This document shows positions 1 to 8,190 of a stretch of DNA of 16,799 bases, in pieces. Location: contig JARDZO010000107.1 of NCBI GenBank assembly GCA_029240815.1, forward strand, positions 1 to 16,799, in the 5' to 3' direction. The DNA comes from Brevibacillus sp. (GTDB lineage: Bacteria; Bacillota; Bacilli; Brevibacillales; Brevibacillaceae). Every line of letters begins with the position of its first letter. The stretch's first letter is position 1. The notes under the pieces were generated by a model. That model ran no database searches, had not been told where the DNA came from, and saw only the letters and a program-made list of their open reading frames with translations. The position numbers and the translations under genes were made by a program.

Positions 1-606
1 CCAAATTTCAGGATCAGTGGAATCGGAGAGAAATTGAAGCTGGCACAACGCATAGAGGCGATCAAAAAAGGATACGACCTGATTACATGGACCTTTGATC
101 CATTGGAAACGGTTAACGCCAACTTGAATATGAAAAAGTTGGGAGGTATTTGCTCTGCGTATGTCGAGAATTGTTATGGAGAAATGACGGATATCCTTAA
201 TGCAGGAGTTCCATCTGACAGGTTTCTGGTGGAGTGGTGGATTCAAGAAGACCATGTCATCCAGAAGCTTTCGAATCATAAATGCAATGAGTATCATATA
301 CGAAATAATCATAATGTTATCAGGATTGAAATAAATGTTCACGGGTTCCCAGTTCCACTGGAGGTTGATTGTAATTTGGATCAGTACTCCGATCAGTTAT
401 TCGTTCCTGTTCCTGGAGGATTTCAAAAGATAAAGGATCATGATTTGGATTTGGCTGTACTGTGGCGCATGAAAACGCGAACAGCTTTTATCCATTATTT
501 TCAAAAAGGCTGGAAAGTGATTGATTTTATCAAGAGTAAAACTTCGAATAAAGATGACAGAGACACTGTTCACTATTATGTTTTGCAAAAAAAGAGGAGT
601 GGATAA
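1..606 (+). CDS. GNAT-family acyltransferase (COG3375-like), 5' partial; probable amino-acid N-succinyltransferase partner of NSAR
   Basis: The reading frame is open from the first base of the window, so the N-terminal part of the protein is missing and 201 residues are visible. The first visible residues include [12 protein letters not shown], which resembles the acetyl-CoA-binding motif A (Q/RxxGxG/A) of GNAT enzymes. It is followed by an [17 protein letters not shown] stretch that I recognise from the COG3375 family of predicted acetyltransferases. The stop codon lies one base before the ATG of the racemase-like menC gene, so the two are translationally linked. In Geobacillus kaustophilus a GNAT protein next to N-succinylamino-acid racemase acts as a D-amino-acid N-succinyltransferase. 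By analogy this protein probably transfers a succinyl (or other acyl) group to an amino acid in the cytoplasm. The function is inferred from context; the family call is fairly secure. The gene is A+T rich (22 G+C of 60 bases at 301-360). Confidence 0.75.
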   Translation, partial: PNFRISGIGEKLKLAQRIEAIKKGYDLITWTFDPLETVNANLNMKKLGGICSAYVENCYGEMTDILNAGVPSDRFLVEWWIQEDHVIQKLSNHKCNEYHIRNNHNVIRIEINVHGFPVPLEVDCNLDQYSDQLFVPVPGGFQKIKDHDLDLAVLWRMKTRTAFIHYFQKGWKVIDFIKSKTSNKDDRDTVHYYVLQKKRSG

Positions 607-607
607 A

Positions 608-1720
608 ATGGAACTGAAGCACATCGTATTACGTCACGTGAAAATGCAATTGCTACACCCTTTTACCACAAGTTTAGGCACGGATTACGATAAAGATTTT
701 ATTTTGGTAGAAATAAAGTCAAAGAGCGGCCTATCAGGTTGGGCGGAGTCTGTAGCAGCATTAGATCCTCTTTATAAAGAAGAAACAGTGAAAACCAACT
801 GGCATATCATGGAGGATTTTTTAATCCCTCTGCTTTTCCGAGAGCCGATCAAGCATCCGGATGAAGTCTCCGAACGATTTGCACATATCCGAGGAAATTA
901 CATGGCCAAATCTGCATTAGAAGGTGCGATTTGGGATCTGTACGCAAAACAAAAAGGAATGCCGCTGGCAAAAGCATTAGGTGGACAAAAAGAGAAGATA
1001 GAGGTAGGCATAAGCATCGGAATCCAAGAGACTGTCGATCAGCTGCTCCGTCTGATTGAAAACAATCTCGAGCAAGGCTATAAACGGATGAAAGTAAAAA
1101 TTCAGCCTGGTTGGGATGTCGATGTAATCGCACAGGTGAGAAGACGGTTTCCGGATATTCCATTGATGGCTGATGCGAACAGCGCATATTCCTTGAAAGA
1201 TATTGACCGTTTGGCAGCTCTGGATGAGTATAACCTGACGATGATTGAGCAGCCGTTGGCACACGACGATATTGTTGATCATGCACAGTTGCAGGCGAGA
1301 TTAAAAACCCCGATTTGCCTGGATGAAAGTATTCATTCCGTTGAGGACGTCCGGAAAGCCATCGATTTGGGAAGCTGCAAAGTCATCAACATAAAGATTG
1401 GGCGTGTTGGCGGGTTAACAGAGGCGAAAAAGATTCACGATATGTGCGAGGCGCATCAAATCCCTGTCTGGTGCGGTGGGATGCTGGAATCAGGGGTAGG
1501 AAGAGCGCACAATGTGGCGATTACGACATTGCCAAACTTTATTTTGCCAGGAGATACCGCAGCTTCCTCCAGATACTGGAAGGAGGATATTATTGATCCA
1601 GAGGTAGTGGTAGACAATGGTATGATAACGGTCCCAAGTACACCGGGGATCGGGTATGAGCCAAATCGTGAGCGAATTGAAGAAAGAACCTTGTTTAGCA
1701 AATTATATCGGGCTGAATAA
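608..1720 (+). CDS. menC: o-succinylbenzoate synthase / N-succinylamino-acid racemase (enolase superfamily)
   Basis: The 370-residue protein has the normal length of the MenC/NSAR family. The muconate-lactonizing subgroup catalytic set is complete: K162 and K164 in the MKVKI motif, metal ligands D189 (ADANSAY), E214 (IEQPL) and D239 (CLDES), and K263 (NIKIGR) as the opposing base. An upstream in-frame ATG at 521 lies inside the preceding gene; the ATG at 608 is preferred because GAGGAG at 594-599 sits 8 bases before it and the protein then begins at the conserved domain. Members either dehydrate SHCHC to o-succinylbenzoate for menaquinone or racemise N-acyl amino acids, and many Bacillales enzymes do both. 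The adjacent GNAT gene and the absence of other men genes favour the racemase role. The desuccinylase that would complete that pathway is not in the window. Confidence 0.88.
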   Translation: MELKHIVLRHVKMQLLHPFTTSLGTDYDKDFILVEIKSKSGLSGWAESVAALDPLYKEETVKTNWHIMEDFLIPLLFREPIKHPDEVSERFAHIRGNYMAKSALEGAIWDLYAKQKGMPLAKALGGQKEKIEVGISIGIQETVDQLLRLIENNLEQGYKRMKVKIQPGWDVDVIAQVRRRFPDIPLMADANSAYSLKDIDRLAALDEYNLTMIEQPLAHDDIVDHAQLQARLKTPICLDESIHSVEDVRKAIDLGSCKVINIKIGRVGGLTEAKKIHDMCEAHQIPVWCGGMLESGVGRAHNVAITTLPNFILPGDTAASSRYWKEDIIDPEVVVDNGMITVPSTPGIGYEPNRERIEERTLFSKLYRAE

Positions 1721-1949
1721 TTTTTGGCGGATTGGACTAGTCGGGAATTGTTCGACCTATTGTACGGATTGTTTGAACTGCCGGTGATCGGGTTTGATGT
1801 CGTCGGTTGTTTCAAATGGAAAAATTGTATAGTCGTTTGTACGCATTCCGCTGTTCTTTTTGTTCAATCTACACATAGCGTTCAAATAGAGAAAGAGCGA
1901 TGATAAAGACAGAATTTTCAATATCTCTCGAACGGAAAGGAGAATCCGG
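1721..1949. other. intergenic leader upstream of the catabolic operon, with repeated GTTC(A/G)A hexamers
   Basis: This 229-base gap has no convincing gene and no clear terminator for menC. It holds five copies of GTTCAA/GTTCGA: 1750-1755 (+), 1773-1778 (-), 1862-1867 (+), 1880-1885 (+) and 1928-1933 (-). It must hold the main promoter of the operon unless transcription reads through from menC. The only promoter-like element I found is weak and is listed separately. Confidence 0.5.
1807..1833 (+). promoter_or_regulatory. weak candidate sigma-A promoter for the catabolic operon
   Basis: TTGTTT (1807-1812) and TATAGT (1828-1833) resemble -35 and -10 boxes, but the 15-base spacer is shorter than the usual 17. 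An imperfect inverted repeat, TTTC-N5-GAAA (1810-1822), overlaps it and could be an operator half-related to the palindromes at 3572-3596. The placement is a guess. Confidence 0.25.
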
Positions 1950-2801
1950 ATGAAACATTTTGCTGTAATCGGCTCCGGTACAATGGGACGGGGCATCGCT
2001 TATGTGGCGGCACTTGGCGATTTTCATGTACATGTGCATGACGTGAGCGAAGAGGCACTGGAAAAAGCCAGAAGCAACATCGAGGGTGAGATGAGAAAAA
2101 GCGCAGAGCGTGGCTATCTCGCCGCTGATAAAGTGGAGCTGGCGCTGGAAAACATCGTTTATACCACTCGTATGGAAGATGCGGTGAAGCAGGCCGATGT
2201 GGTAGTGGAGGCTGTGTTTGAATTAATGGAGGTAAAGGTCGAAATATTCAAGCAGTTGGATGCGCTTTGTCCGCCCCATACGCTGCTTGCCACCAATACT
2301 TCCACGATGAGTCCCACGGAAATTGCCGCTCAAACTGGAAGGCCAGATAAATGTGTGGCGATGCACTTTTTCAATCCGGTTCACAAGATGAAGCTGATCG
2401 AGATCGTGCGCGGCCTGGAGACGTCCGACGAGACGGTTGTCGCCGCCCGGGAAGTGGCGGTCAGGCTAGGCAAAGAAACTGTGGAAGTAAACGAGTTCCC
2501 CGGGTTTGTCACCAGCCGTATGAATTGCCTGATCGGCAATGAAGCGATGAACATGCTCATGGAAGGCGTCGCCTCTGCGGCGGACATCGACAAGGCAATG
2601 AAGCTTGGGCTGAACCACCCGATGGGACCTTTGGAACTGGCCGATCTGGTCGGGCTGGACACACGGTTGCGAAATATGGAATACCTGTACAAAACCCTTG
2701 GGGAAAAATACCGCCCTTGCCCGCTCTTGATCAAATACGTCAAGGCTGGACGTTTGGGCCGCAAATCGGGCGCCGGGTTTTACGATTACCGTAAAGAGTA
2801 A
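1950..2801 (+). CDS. hbd: 3-hydroxyacyl-CoA dehydrogenase (3-hydroxybutyryl-CoA dehydrogenase type)
   Basis: This 283-residue protein has the usual length of single-function Hbd/MmgB/PaaH enzymes, which oxidise (S)-3-hydroxyacyl-CoA to 3-ketoacyl-CoA with NAD. The N-terminal Rossmann motif is GSGTMGRG (residues 8-15). Catalytic Ser118 (NTSTMS), the His139-Glu151 pair (MHFFNP and LIEI) and the C-terminal helical dimer domain ([26 protein letters not shown]) are present. By ungapped alignment with the clostridial enzyme, the conserved active-site Asn of the PGFVVNR motif is replaced by Ser189 (PGFVTSR). AAAGGAG at 1936-1942 supports the ATG start. It is the first gene of the cluster; iclR begins 5 bases after its stop. 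It would supply beta-oxidation step three. Chain length and any second carboxyl group on the substrate cannot be told. Confidence 0.92.
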   Translation: MKHFAVIGSGTMGRGIAYVAALGDFHVHVHDVSEEALEKARSNIEGEMRKSAERGYLAADKVELALENIVYTTRMEDAVKQADVVVEAVFELMEVKVEIFKQLDALCPPHTLLATNTSTMSPTEIAAQTGRPDKCVAMHFFNPVHKMKLIEIVRGLETSDETVVAAREVAVRLGKETVEVNEFPGFVTSRMNCLIGNEAMNMLMEGVASAADIDKAMKLGLNHPMGPLELADLVGLDTRLRNMEYLYKTLGEKYRPCPLLIKYVKAGRLGRKSGAGFYDYRKE

Positions 2802-2806
2802 AAGCC

Positions 2807-3574
2807 ATGAATCAAAGCGTAGGGAAGGCACTCAAATTGCTGCAGCATTTTACCGTAGAGCGTCCCAAGCTCTCGCTGGCGGAGATCGCGAGGCTGTCCG
2901 GGCTGTCCAAACCAACGGCGTACCGATTTCTAAAAGCGCTCGAAGAAGCAGGTTTTGTCAGCCGCAGCAGCGTCAATCACGACGACAAGCAGTACCAGTT
3001 GGGTTTGCGCCTGTTGGAACTGGGCAACCTCGTCGCGGAACAGATCGAAGTGAGAAAAATCGCTCTACCATATATGGAGCGGTTGCGCGATGAGCTGAAC
3101 GAAGTGGTTCATCTGGTTATCCGCGAACGGGCAGAAGCCGTTTACGTGGAGCGTGTGGAAACCGACCAACCTATGCGGTTGTTCACCAGGATCGGACTTC
3201 GCACGCCTCTGTATGCAGGATCGGCGCCCCGCTTGCTTCTCGCCTATATGAAGGAAGAGGAACGGGAAGAGATGTTGCGGCGGCTCACGCTCGCTCCCTA
3301 TACCGATGCGACAATTACGGACCCGGATGAATTGCGAACCGTTTTGGTGGAAATTCGAGCTCGGGGCTACTCGGTCAGTTACGGGGAATATGTCATCGGC
3401 ACTTTAGGGATTTCCGTTCCGATACGGGACCACACGGGAAACGTGATAGCTTCACTAACCATTGCCATTCCGGGCGACAATTTCAGTAGAGAGAAAACGG
3501 AGGGGCTCATCGCCAAATTGAAGCAAACAGCCCGGGAGATTTCCTGGGAGTGTGGCTCCATGACCATAAACTGA
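2807..3574 (+). CDS. IclR-family transcriptional regulator
   Basis: This 255-residue protein has the standard IclR layout. A winged helix-turn-helix lies at about residues 1-65 (LSLAEIARLSGLSKPTAYRFL, with the recognition helix at about 34-42). The IclR ligand-binding domain follows at about 80-250, with VHLVIRERAEAVYVERV, RIGLRTPLYAGSAPRLLLAYM and YGEYVIGTLGISVPI motifs. IclR proteins bind small aromatic or aliphatic acids and can activate or repress; PcaR and PcaU of this family control beta-ketoadipate CoA-transferase genes. The gene sits between hbd and the CoA-transferase genes, and a pair of overlapping palindromes begins at its stop codon, so local control of the pathway is likely. The ribosome site is modest (AAAGAG, 2793-2798), consistent with translational coupling to hbd and low expression. 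The ligand cannot be read from the sequence. Confidence 0.93.
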   Translation: MNQSVGKALKLLQHFTVERPKLSLAEIARLSGLSKPTAYRFLKALEEAGFVSRSSVNHDDKQYQLGLRLLELGNLVAEQIEVRKIALPYMERLRDELNEVVHLVIRERAEAVYVERVETDQPMRLFTRIGLRTPLYAGSAPRLLLAYMKEEEREEMLRRLTLAPYTDATITDPDELRTVLVEIRARGYSVSYGEYVIGTLGISVPIRDHTGNVIASLTIAIPGDNFSREKTEGLIAKLKQTAREISWECGSMTIN

Positions 3575-3596
3575 AATGGCATTTCAATTATTGAAA
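3572..3596. promoter_or_regulatory. candidate IclR operator: two overlapping perfect palindromes
   Basis: TGAAATGGCATTTCA (3572-3586) is a perfect 7+1+7 inverted repeat whose first three bases are the iclR stop codon. TTTCAATTATTGAAA (3582-3596) is a second perfect 7+1+7 inverted repeat sharing five bases with the first. The spacing and the TGAAAT/ATTTCA half-sites resemble IclR and KdgR operators (TGGAAATNATTTCCA and TGAAAC-N3-GTTTCA). The site lies 31 bases before the scoA start, where it could control an internal promoter or block elongation. I see no convincing -35/-10 pair next to it. Confidence 0.65.
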
Positions 3597-3627
3597 CGAT
3601 TGGCTTGAACGAAGGGGGGAGAGCGTC

Positions 3628-4341
3628 ATGATAGTGGAGATCGGAATGAAAAAATGGAAGACGCCCGAGGAAGCCGTGTCATTGATCGAAGACGGAGATT
3701 CTTTACTCGTGGGCGGGTTCGGATTGTGCGGATCGCCGTTTACGCTCATTGACGCGATTGCGGCGCAGGACAAGGCGAGAAACCTGACGGTAATCAGCAA
3801 CAACCTGGGTGAATCTGGAAAAGGGTTGGGCAAGCTGCTCTTGAGCGGACATCTGAAAAAAGCAGTGGGATCCTATTTCACTTCCAACCGGGATGCGGTA
3901 AAGGCGTGGAAAAACGGGGAATTGGAGATTGAGCTGATCCCCCAGGGAACGCTGGCGGAAGCAGTGCGGGCAGGTGGAGCGGGAATTGCCGGATTTTATA
4001 TCAAAACGGGTGTGGGCACCAAGCTGGCGGAAGGAAAAGAGGAACGAGTTTTCCAGGGAGAACGGTATATTTTGATCGACGGAATCCGTGCCCGGGTGGC
4101 ACTGATCAAAGCGTGGAAAGCGGATAAAATGGGGAACCTGATCTACTCGCGGACTGCCCGCAACTTCAACCCGATGATGGCGACGGCTGCAGATCTGGTG
4201 ATCGCGGAAGTGGATGAAGTGGTGGAAGTGGGAGAGCTGGATCCAGAGTCCATCGTCACCCCGCACAATTACGTAGACATCGTCGTACATAGCCGCTATC
4301 GCAAGGTGGGGGGTGATTATGTTGAAGAAAAGTCATCCTGA
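3628..4341 (+). CDS. scoA: 3-oxoacid (SCOT-type) CoA-transferase, subunit A
   Basis: The 237-residue protein is a family I CoA-transferase alpha subunit, closely resembling Bacillus ScoA. The glycine-rich CoA-site motif GGFGLCGSP is at residues 29-37. Conserved segments include LTVISNNLG, IELIPQGTLAE, RAGGAGIAGFY, VGTKLAEGKE, ALIKAWKADKMGNL, SRTARNFNP and VGELDPESIVTPHNYVD. With subunit B it moves CoA from a donor such as succinyl-CoA or acetyl-CoA to a free acid, and would be the activation step of the pathway. A very strong ribosome site (AGGGGGGAG, about 3613-3621) precedes the ATG at 3628; an in-frame ATG at 3646 is less well placed. The 3' end overlaps subunit B by 23 bases. Acetoacetate, 3-oxoadipate and dicarboxylates such as adipate are all possible substrates of the family. 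Confidence 0.92.
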   Translation: MIVEIGMKKWKTPEEAVSLIEDGDSLLVGGFGLCGSPFTLIDAIAAQDKARNLTVISNNLGESGKGLGKLLLSGHLKKAVGSYFTSNRDAVKAWKNGELEIELIPQGTLAEAVRAGGAGIAGFYIKTGVGTKLAEGKEERVFQGERYILIDGIRARVALIKAWKADKMGNLIYSRTARNFNPMMATAADLVIAEVDEVVEVGELDPESIVTPHNYVDIVVHSRYRKVGGDYVEEKSS

Positions 4342-4987
4342 TCGGGTGCGAATTGCCAAACGGATCGCCAAGGAGCTGCTGCCAGGCACGTTGGTCAATC
4401 TGGGTGTAGGGATTCCTACCTTGATTCCCGATTACCTGGAGCCGAACCAGCAAGTCTTCCTTCAATCCGAAAACGGACTGTTGGGTATGGGGCCTACTCC
4501 GCCCCCAGACGAAATCGACATGGATCTGATCAGTGCCAGCAAGCATCCCGTCACGTTCGGGCCGGGGGCTTCCATTTTCTCCAGTGCCGACTCGTTTGTC
4601 ATGATTCGCGGCGGCCACATCGACGTCGCGGTGCTCGGGGCGCTGCAGGTAAGCGAGACAGGCGAGATTGCCAACTGGGCGGTTCCGGGGGAAGACATCC
4701 TGGGTGTGGGAGGAGCGATGGACCTCGTTCCAGGCGCCAAAAAGATCATCATCGCGATCACCCATGTCGCCAAAGGCGGGCAGCCTAAGCTGGTGCGGGA
4801 ACTTTCCTATCCGACCAGCGGCATTCGCTCGGCGGAAATGATCGTGACGGAAAAAGGTGTATTCGTAGTGGAAGACGGGCTGATGTATTTAAAAGAAATC
4901 GCGGAAGGCAGTTCATTGGACGATATAAGGGAATCGACGGGAGCGCGCTTCCAACTAGCCCGCGATTTGAAAACGATGGTGTATTAG
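4319..4987 (+). CDS. scoB: 3-oxoacid (SCOT-type) CoA-transferase, subunit B
   Basis: This 222-residue beta subunit carries the catalytic glutamate (E51) in the SENGLLGMGP motif; that residue forms the glutamyl-CoA thioester intermediate. Other family segments are VNLGVGIPTLIPDYL, RGGHIDVAVLGALQVS, NWAVPGE, GVGGAMDLV and THVAKGGQPKLV. A GTG at 4313 would also open the frame, but AAGGTGG at 4303-4309 is only 3 bases from it and 9 bases from the ATG at 4319, so the ATG is chosen. The start lies inside scoA in another frame, giving a 23-base overlap that suits one-to-one production of the two subunits. Length matches ScoB/PcaJ/AtoA. The exact acid is unknown. Confidence 0.92.
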   Translation: MLKKSHPDRVRIAKRIAKELLPGTLVNLGVGIPTLIPDYLEPNQQVFLQSENGLLGMGPTPPPDEIDMDLISASKHPVTFGPGASIFSSADSFVMIRGGHIDVAVLGALQVSETGEIANWAVPGEDILGVGGAMDLVPGAKKIIIAITHVAKGGQPKLVRELSYPTSGIRSAEMIVTEKGVFVVEDGLMYLKEIAEGSSLDDIRESTGARFQLARDLKTMVY

Positions 4988-5012
4988 TCCGATTTGCATA
5001 GGGGGGAAGAAT

Positions 5013-5789
5013 ATGGCTTTTGAAAACATAGCCGTACAAAAAAAGGAAGGGATCGGCCTGATTACGATCAACCGTCCAGAGGTGCGAAATGCGTTGGATC
5101 TTGGCACGCTGCGGGAGATGGAGGAGGCGTTGGACAAGTGGCGCCACGACGAGGATGTGCGCGCAGTCATTTTTACCGGTGCGGGCGAAAAGTCGTTTGC
5201 CGCCGGAGCCGACATCGCCCAACTACAGAAGCGGACGATGATCGATGCGCTATTGCCCAACATGACAGCCACTTACCGCAAGATCGAAGAATACGAGAAA
5301 CCGACCATTGCCGCGATCAACGGGTTCGCGCTGGGAGGAGGACTGGAGCTGGCGCTGGCGTGCGACATCCGCATAGCCGCACTGAATGCGAAGCTAGGGC
5401 TTCCTGAGCTAAACCTGGGCATAATGCCGGGGGCTGGCGGAACGCAGCGCCTGTCCCGGATCATTGGGAAAGGCAGGGCGATGGAGTTGATTTTGACAGG
5501 CGAAATCATCACCGCAGAACGTGCCGAGCAGATTGGATTGATCAGCCGTGCAGTACCGCAGGAAGAGCTGCTACCCGTCGCCAATGAGTACGCTTCCAAG
5601 ATTGCAACAAAGGGGCCGCTGGCTGTTCGTCTAGCAAAAGCGGTCGTTCACCAGGGGGCAGACATCGAACTGGGTACGGCACTCTTCCTGGAAAAGCTCG
5701 CCCAGACCGTATTGATGGGATCAGTTGACAAGCTGGAAGGAACACAGGCGTTTTTAGAAAAGCGAAAACCGAAATTCGAAGGAAAATAA
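5013..5789 (+). CDS. enoyl-CoA hydratase (crotonase family)
   Basis: The 258-residue protein has the full crotonase fold and typical length. The oxyanion-hole segments AAGADIAQL (around residue 66) and [17 protein letters not shown] (103-119) are present. Both catalytic glutamates of hydratases are kept: E112 (GGGLELAL) and E132 ([19 protein letters not shown]). This argues for true hydratase activity on 2-enoyl-CoA rather than one of the other crotonase reactions. AGGGGGGAAG at about 5002-5011 supports the ATG. The gap from scoB is 25 bases, so it is in the same operon. It would act between the acyl-CoA dehydrogenase and Hbd, giving (S)-3-hydroxyacyl-CoA. Chain-length preference is not readable from sequence alone. 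Confidence 0.93.
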   Translation: MAFENIAVQKKEGIGLITINRPEVRNALDLGTLREMEEALDKWRHDEDVRAVIFTGAGEKSFAAGADIAQLQKRTMIDALLPNMTATYRKIEEYEKPTIAAINGFALGGGLELALACDIRIAALNAKLGLPELNLGIMPGAGGTQRLSRIIGKGRAMELILTGEIITAERAEQIGLISRAVPQEELLPVANEYASKIATKGPLAVRLAKAVVHQGADIELGTALFLEKLAQTVLMGSVDKLEGTQAFLEKRKPKFEGK

Positions 5790-5811
5790 CAGCGAACGGG
5801 AGTGGCTAATC

Positions 5812-6960
5812 ATGGATTTTACGTTATCGGAAGATATTGAATTGTTGAGAAAAGTGGTGCGGGATTTTGTCCTGAATGAAGTGGAGCAAGTGGCGATGGA
5901 GATCGAAGAGAAGGATGAGATTCCTGAGCACATTGTGGAAATGTCCAAAGAGATGGGGCTGTTCGGGTTGAGCATCCCGGAGGAATACGGAGGTCTGGGA
6001 CTGGACATGGTCGGAAAATGCGCTATCTACGAAGAACTGGGCAAAACGCATAACGGTTTCACCACGTTGATCGGTGCCCATACCGGGATCGGCAGCGTAG
6101 GCATCGTAGAGCTGGGGACGGAGGAACAGAAACAGAAGTATCTGCCGAAGATGGCAAGCGGCGAATGGATTGGCGCCTTTGGCCTGACTGAGCCCAGTGC
6201 CGGTTCCAATGCAGCCAACCTGAAAACAACAGCCGTGAAAAAAGGGGACCGGTACGTTATTAACGGTTCCAAGCATTACATCACGAATGCCGTTTGCGGG
6301 AACATCTTCACTGTGATGGCGGTGACCGATCCGACCATGGGCGCGAAGGGGATCACCTCGTTTATCGTCGAGAAGAATTTTCCCGGCTTCAAGCTGGGGG
6401 CGGTGGAACGAAAAATGGGGCTGCGAGGTTCCCATTCAGCCGAGCTGTTCTTTGAGGACATGGAGGTGCCGGCAGAGAACGTGCTTGGCGAAGAAGGAAG
6501 CGGCTATGTCAATGCGTTGAAAATTCTTGCCAACGGCCGTGCCGGATTGGCAGCGAGAAACCTCGGATCCTGCCAGAAGCTGCTGGAGATGAGCATGGAC
6601 TACGCGATGCAGCGGGTGCAGTTCGGCAAACCGATTTTCGAGCAGCAGGCCGTTCAGCACATGCTCGCCGATATGGCGATGGAGATTGAAGTACTTCGTG
6701 CCATGACCTACCGGGTCGCCTGGATGGGCGATAAAGAGATGCGCGTAGTAAAAGAGGCGGCAATGGCGAAGCTGTACGGCTCTGAGGTGTACAATCGCGT
6801 AGCTGATTTGGCTGTCCAGATTCACGGCGGAATCGGCTACATGCGGGATTATCCGATCGAGCGCTTCTTCCGTGACGCGCGGATCACGAAAATTTACGAA
6901 GGTACCAGCCAGATCCAAAAGAATATCATTGCCGCTGAGCTGAAGCGGGAATTTGCTTGA
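5812..6960 (+). CDS. short-chain acyl-CoA dehydrogenase
   Basis: The 382-residue protein is a classical FAD acyl-CoA dehydrogenase in the butyryl-CoA dehydrogenase/MmgC size class. The FAD and substrate motifs [15 protein letters not shown] (121-135), [26 protein letters not shown] (start near 200), RVQFGKPI (268-275) and [20 protein letters not shown] (336-355) occur in order. The catalytic base is E363 in IYEGTSQIQ, the usual position in short- and medium-chain and glutaryl-type enzymes. It oxidises acyl-CoA to trans-2-enoyl-CoA and passes electrons to ETF, whose two genes close the same cluster. GGGAG at 5799-5803 supports the start, 22 bases after the hydratase stop. The residues that would show a dicarboxyl-CoA substrate cannot be judged by eye. 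Confidence 0.94.
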   Translation: MDFTLSEDIELLRKVVRDFVLNEVEQVAMEIEEKDEIPEHIVEMSKEMGLFGLSIPEEYGGLGLDMVGKCAIYEELGKTHNGFTTLIGAHTGIGSVGIVELGTEEQKQKYLPKMASGEWIGAFGLTEPSAGSNAANLKTTAVKKGDRYVINGSKHYITNAVCGNIFTVMAVTDPTMGAKGITSFIVEKNFPGFKLGAVERKMGLRGSHSAELFFEDMEVPAENVLGEEGSGYVNALKILANGRAGLAARNLGSCQKLLEMSMDYAMQRVQFGKPIFEQQAVQHMLADMAMEIEVLRAMTYRVAWMGDKEMRVVKEAAMAKLYGSEVYNRVADLAVQIHGGIGYMRDYPIERFFRDARITKIYEGTSQIQKNIIAAELKREFA

Positions 6961-6980
6961 TCACACGGGAGGTGTTTACA

Positions 6981-8174
6981 ATGAGAAATGCGGTTATCGT
7001 AGATGGGGTACGGACGGCGATCGGCAGAATGGGCGGTGCCCTGAAGGATGTGGAAGTCGAGTATTTAGCGGCAAAGGTGATGCAGGAAGTACTGAAACGT
7101 ACAGGAGTAGAAGGAGAAGAGATCGAGCAGGTGATCTGGGGCCACGCAAAGCAAAGCTCCGACAATCCAAACGTGGCACGACTGGCGGCGCTCAGGGCAG
7201 GGCTGCCGATCGGAGTGCCGGGGTATACGGTTCATCGCCAGTGTGCTTCCGGACTCCAGTCGATCAACAGTGCGGCGCAGGAAATCATGTGCGGCCTTGC
7301 CGATGTCGTGCTGGCTGGCGGTGCGGAGAGCATGAGCACAGCTCCTTATTATCTTCGCAAGGCACGTTATGGCTACGAAGCAGGGAATGCCGAGCTCGTC
7401 GACCCCAACACGGAAAGCCAGCCGCGTGCACAGCCGATTGAGGTGTATGGCCACCTGACCATGGGGTTGACGGCTGAGAATCTGGCGGTGCAATACCAGA
7501 TCAGCCGCGAGGAGCAAGACGAATTTGCGCTGGCCAGCCAGGAAAAGGCTGCGACGGCCATCAGGGACGGAAAGTTTGAGAGCGAAATCGTGCCTTACGA
7601 GCTCAAAAAGAAGAAAGAGACGATCCTGTTTGACCGGGATGAACATCCTCGCATGACCTCGTTGGATAAACTTGCGGAGCTAAAGCCCGTCTTCAAACAG
7701 GGAGGCACGGTGACAGCGGGCAATTCCAGCGGTCGAAACGACGGCGCTTCCGCCGTATTGGTCATGGCCGAGGAGGAAGCAGAAAGACGGGGGTTGAAAC
7801 CGCGGCTGCGCATTATAGCCCAAGCCTCGGCTGGCGTTTCCCCGGAAATTATGGGGATCGGTCCCGCCCCTTCCACACGCAAGGCGTTGAAGCAGGCAGG
7901 GCTTACCCTGGGCGATATTGACTTGATCGAACTGAATGAGGCGTTTGCTGCGCAAGCTCTGGCGTGTGTGAAGGAGCTTGGCATCGATCAAAAGAAGCTG
8001 AATGTTAACGGCGGAGCGATCGCCTTGGGCCATCCGCTAGGCGGTACAGGCGCGATCCTCGTGACCAAGCTGATGAACGAGATGGAGCGGCGGGGCAGCA
8101 GATACGGCCTGGTAACGCTCTGCATCGGCGGCGGTCAGGGAACGACGACCATTTTTGAGAACTTACGCATGTAA
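6981..8174 (+). CDS. acetyl-CoA acyltransferase (thiolase)
   Basis: The 397-residue protein is a complete thiolase. Catalytic Cys88 lies in [10 protein letters not shown]; His351 in [16 protein letters not shown] and Cys381 in [10 protein letters not shown] complete the active site, together with Asn319 in the NEAFA motif. Positions match Zoogloea thiolase (C89, H348, C378) closely. An upstream TTG at 6957 overlaps the previous gene; the ATG at 6981 is preferred since GGGAGG at 6967-6972 lies 8 bases before it and the protein then begins at the conserved [12 protein letters not shown]. The residue before the RxC motif is His where Asn is more usual, a known variation rather than a defect. It would cleave the 3-ketoacyl-CoA to acetyl-CoA plus a shortened acyl-CoA, or work on acetoacetyl-CoA. 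Confidence 0.95.
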   Translation: MRNAVIVDGVRTAIGRMGGALKDVEVEYLAAKVMQEVLKRTGVEGEEIEQVIWGHAKQSSDNPNVARLAALRAGLPIGVPGYTVHRQCASGLQSINSAAQEIMCGLADVVLAGGAESMSTAPYYLRKARYGYEAGNAELVDPNTESQPRAQPIEVYGHLTMGLTAENLAVQYQISREEQDEFALASQEKAATAIRDGKFESEIVPYELKKKKETILFDRDEHPRMTSLDKLAELKPVFKQGGTVTAGNSSGRNDGASAVLVMAEEEAERRGLKPRLRIIAQASAGVSPEIMGIGPAPSTRKALKQAGLTLGDIDLIELNEAFAAQALACVKELGIDQKKLNVNGGAIALGHPLGGTGAILVTKLMNEMERRGSRYGLVTLCIGGGQGTTTIFENLRM

Positions 8175-8190
8175 AAGGTGGCATAGACAG

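Noticed and set aside
521..607. Upstream start for menC that would add 29 residues
   Set aside because: It lies within the GNAT gene and has no ribosome site as good as GAGGAG at 594-599; the family N-terminus fits the ATG at 608.
1721..1949. Sigma-54 (-24/-12) promoter upstream of hbd, expected for some Bacillales catabolic operons
   Set aside because: No TGGCAC-N5-TTGC-like pair with correct spacing was found; the best match (TTGGCGGATTGG at 1724-1735) lacks the -12 element.
3703..4290. 195-codon minus-strand frame opposite scoA
   Set aside because: The His- and Arg-rich protein is the complement of scoA, whose motifs are intact throughout.
6953..7441. 162-codon plus-strand frame overlapping the thiolase start
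   Set aside because: It overlaps the thiolase in another frame, its protein is rich in Arg, Gly and Cys as expected of a shadow of a GC-rich gene, and the thiolase has complete active-site motifs.
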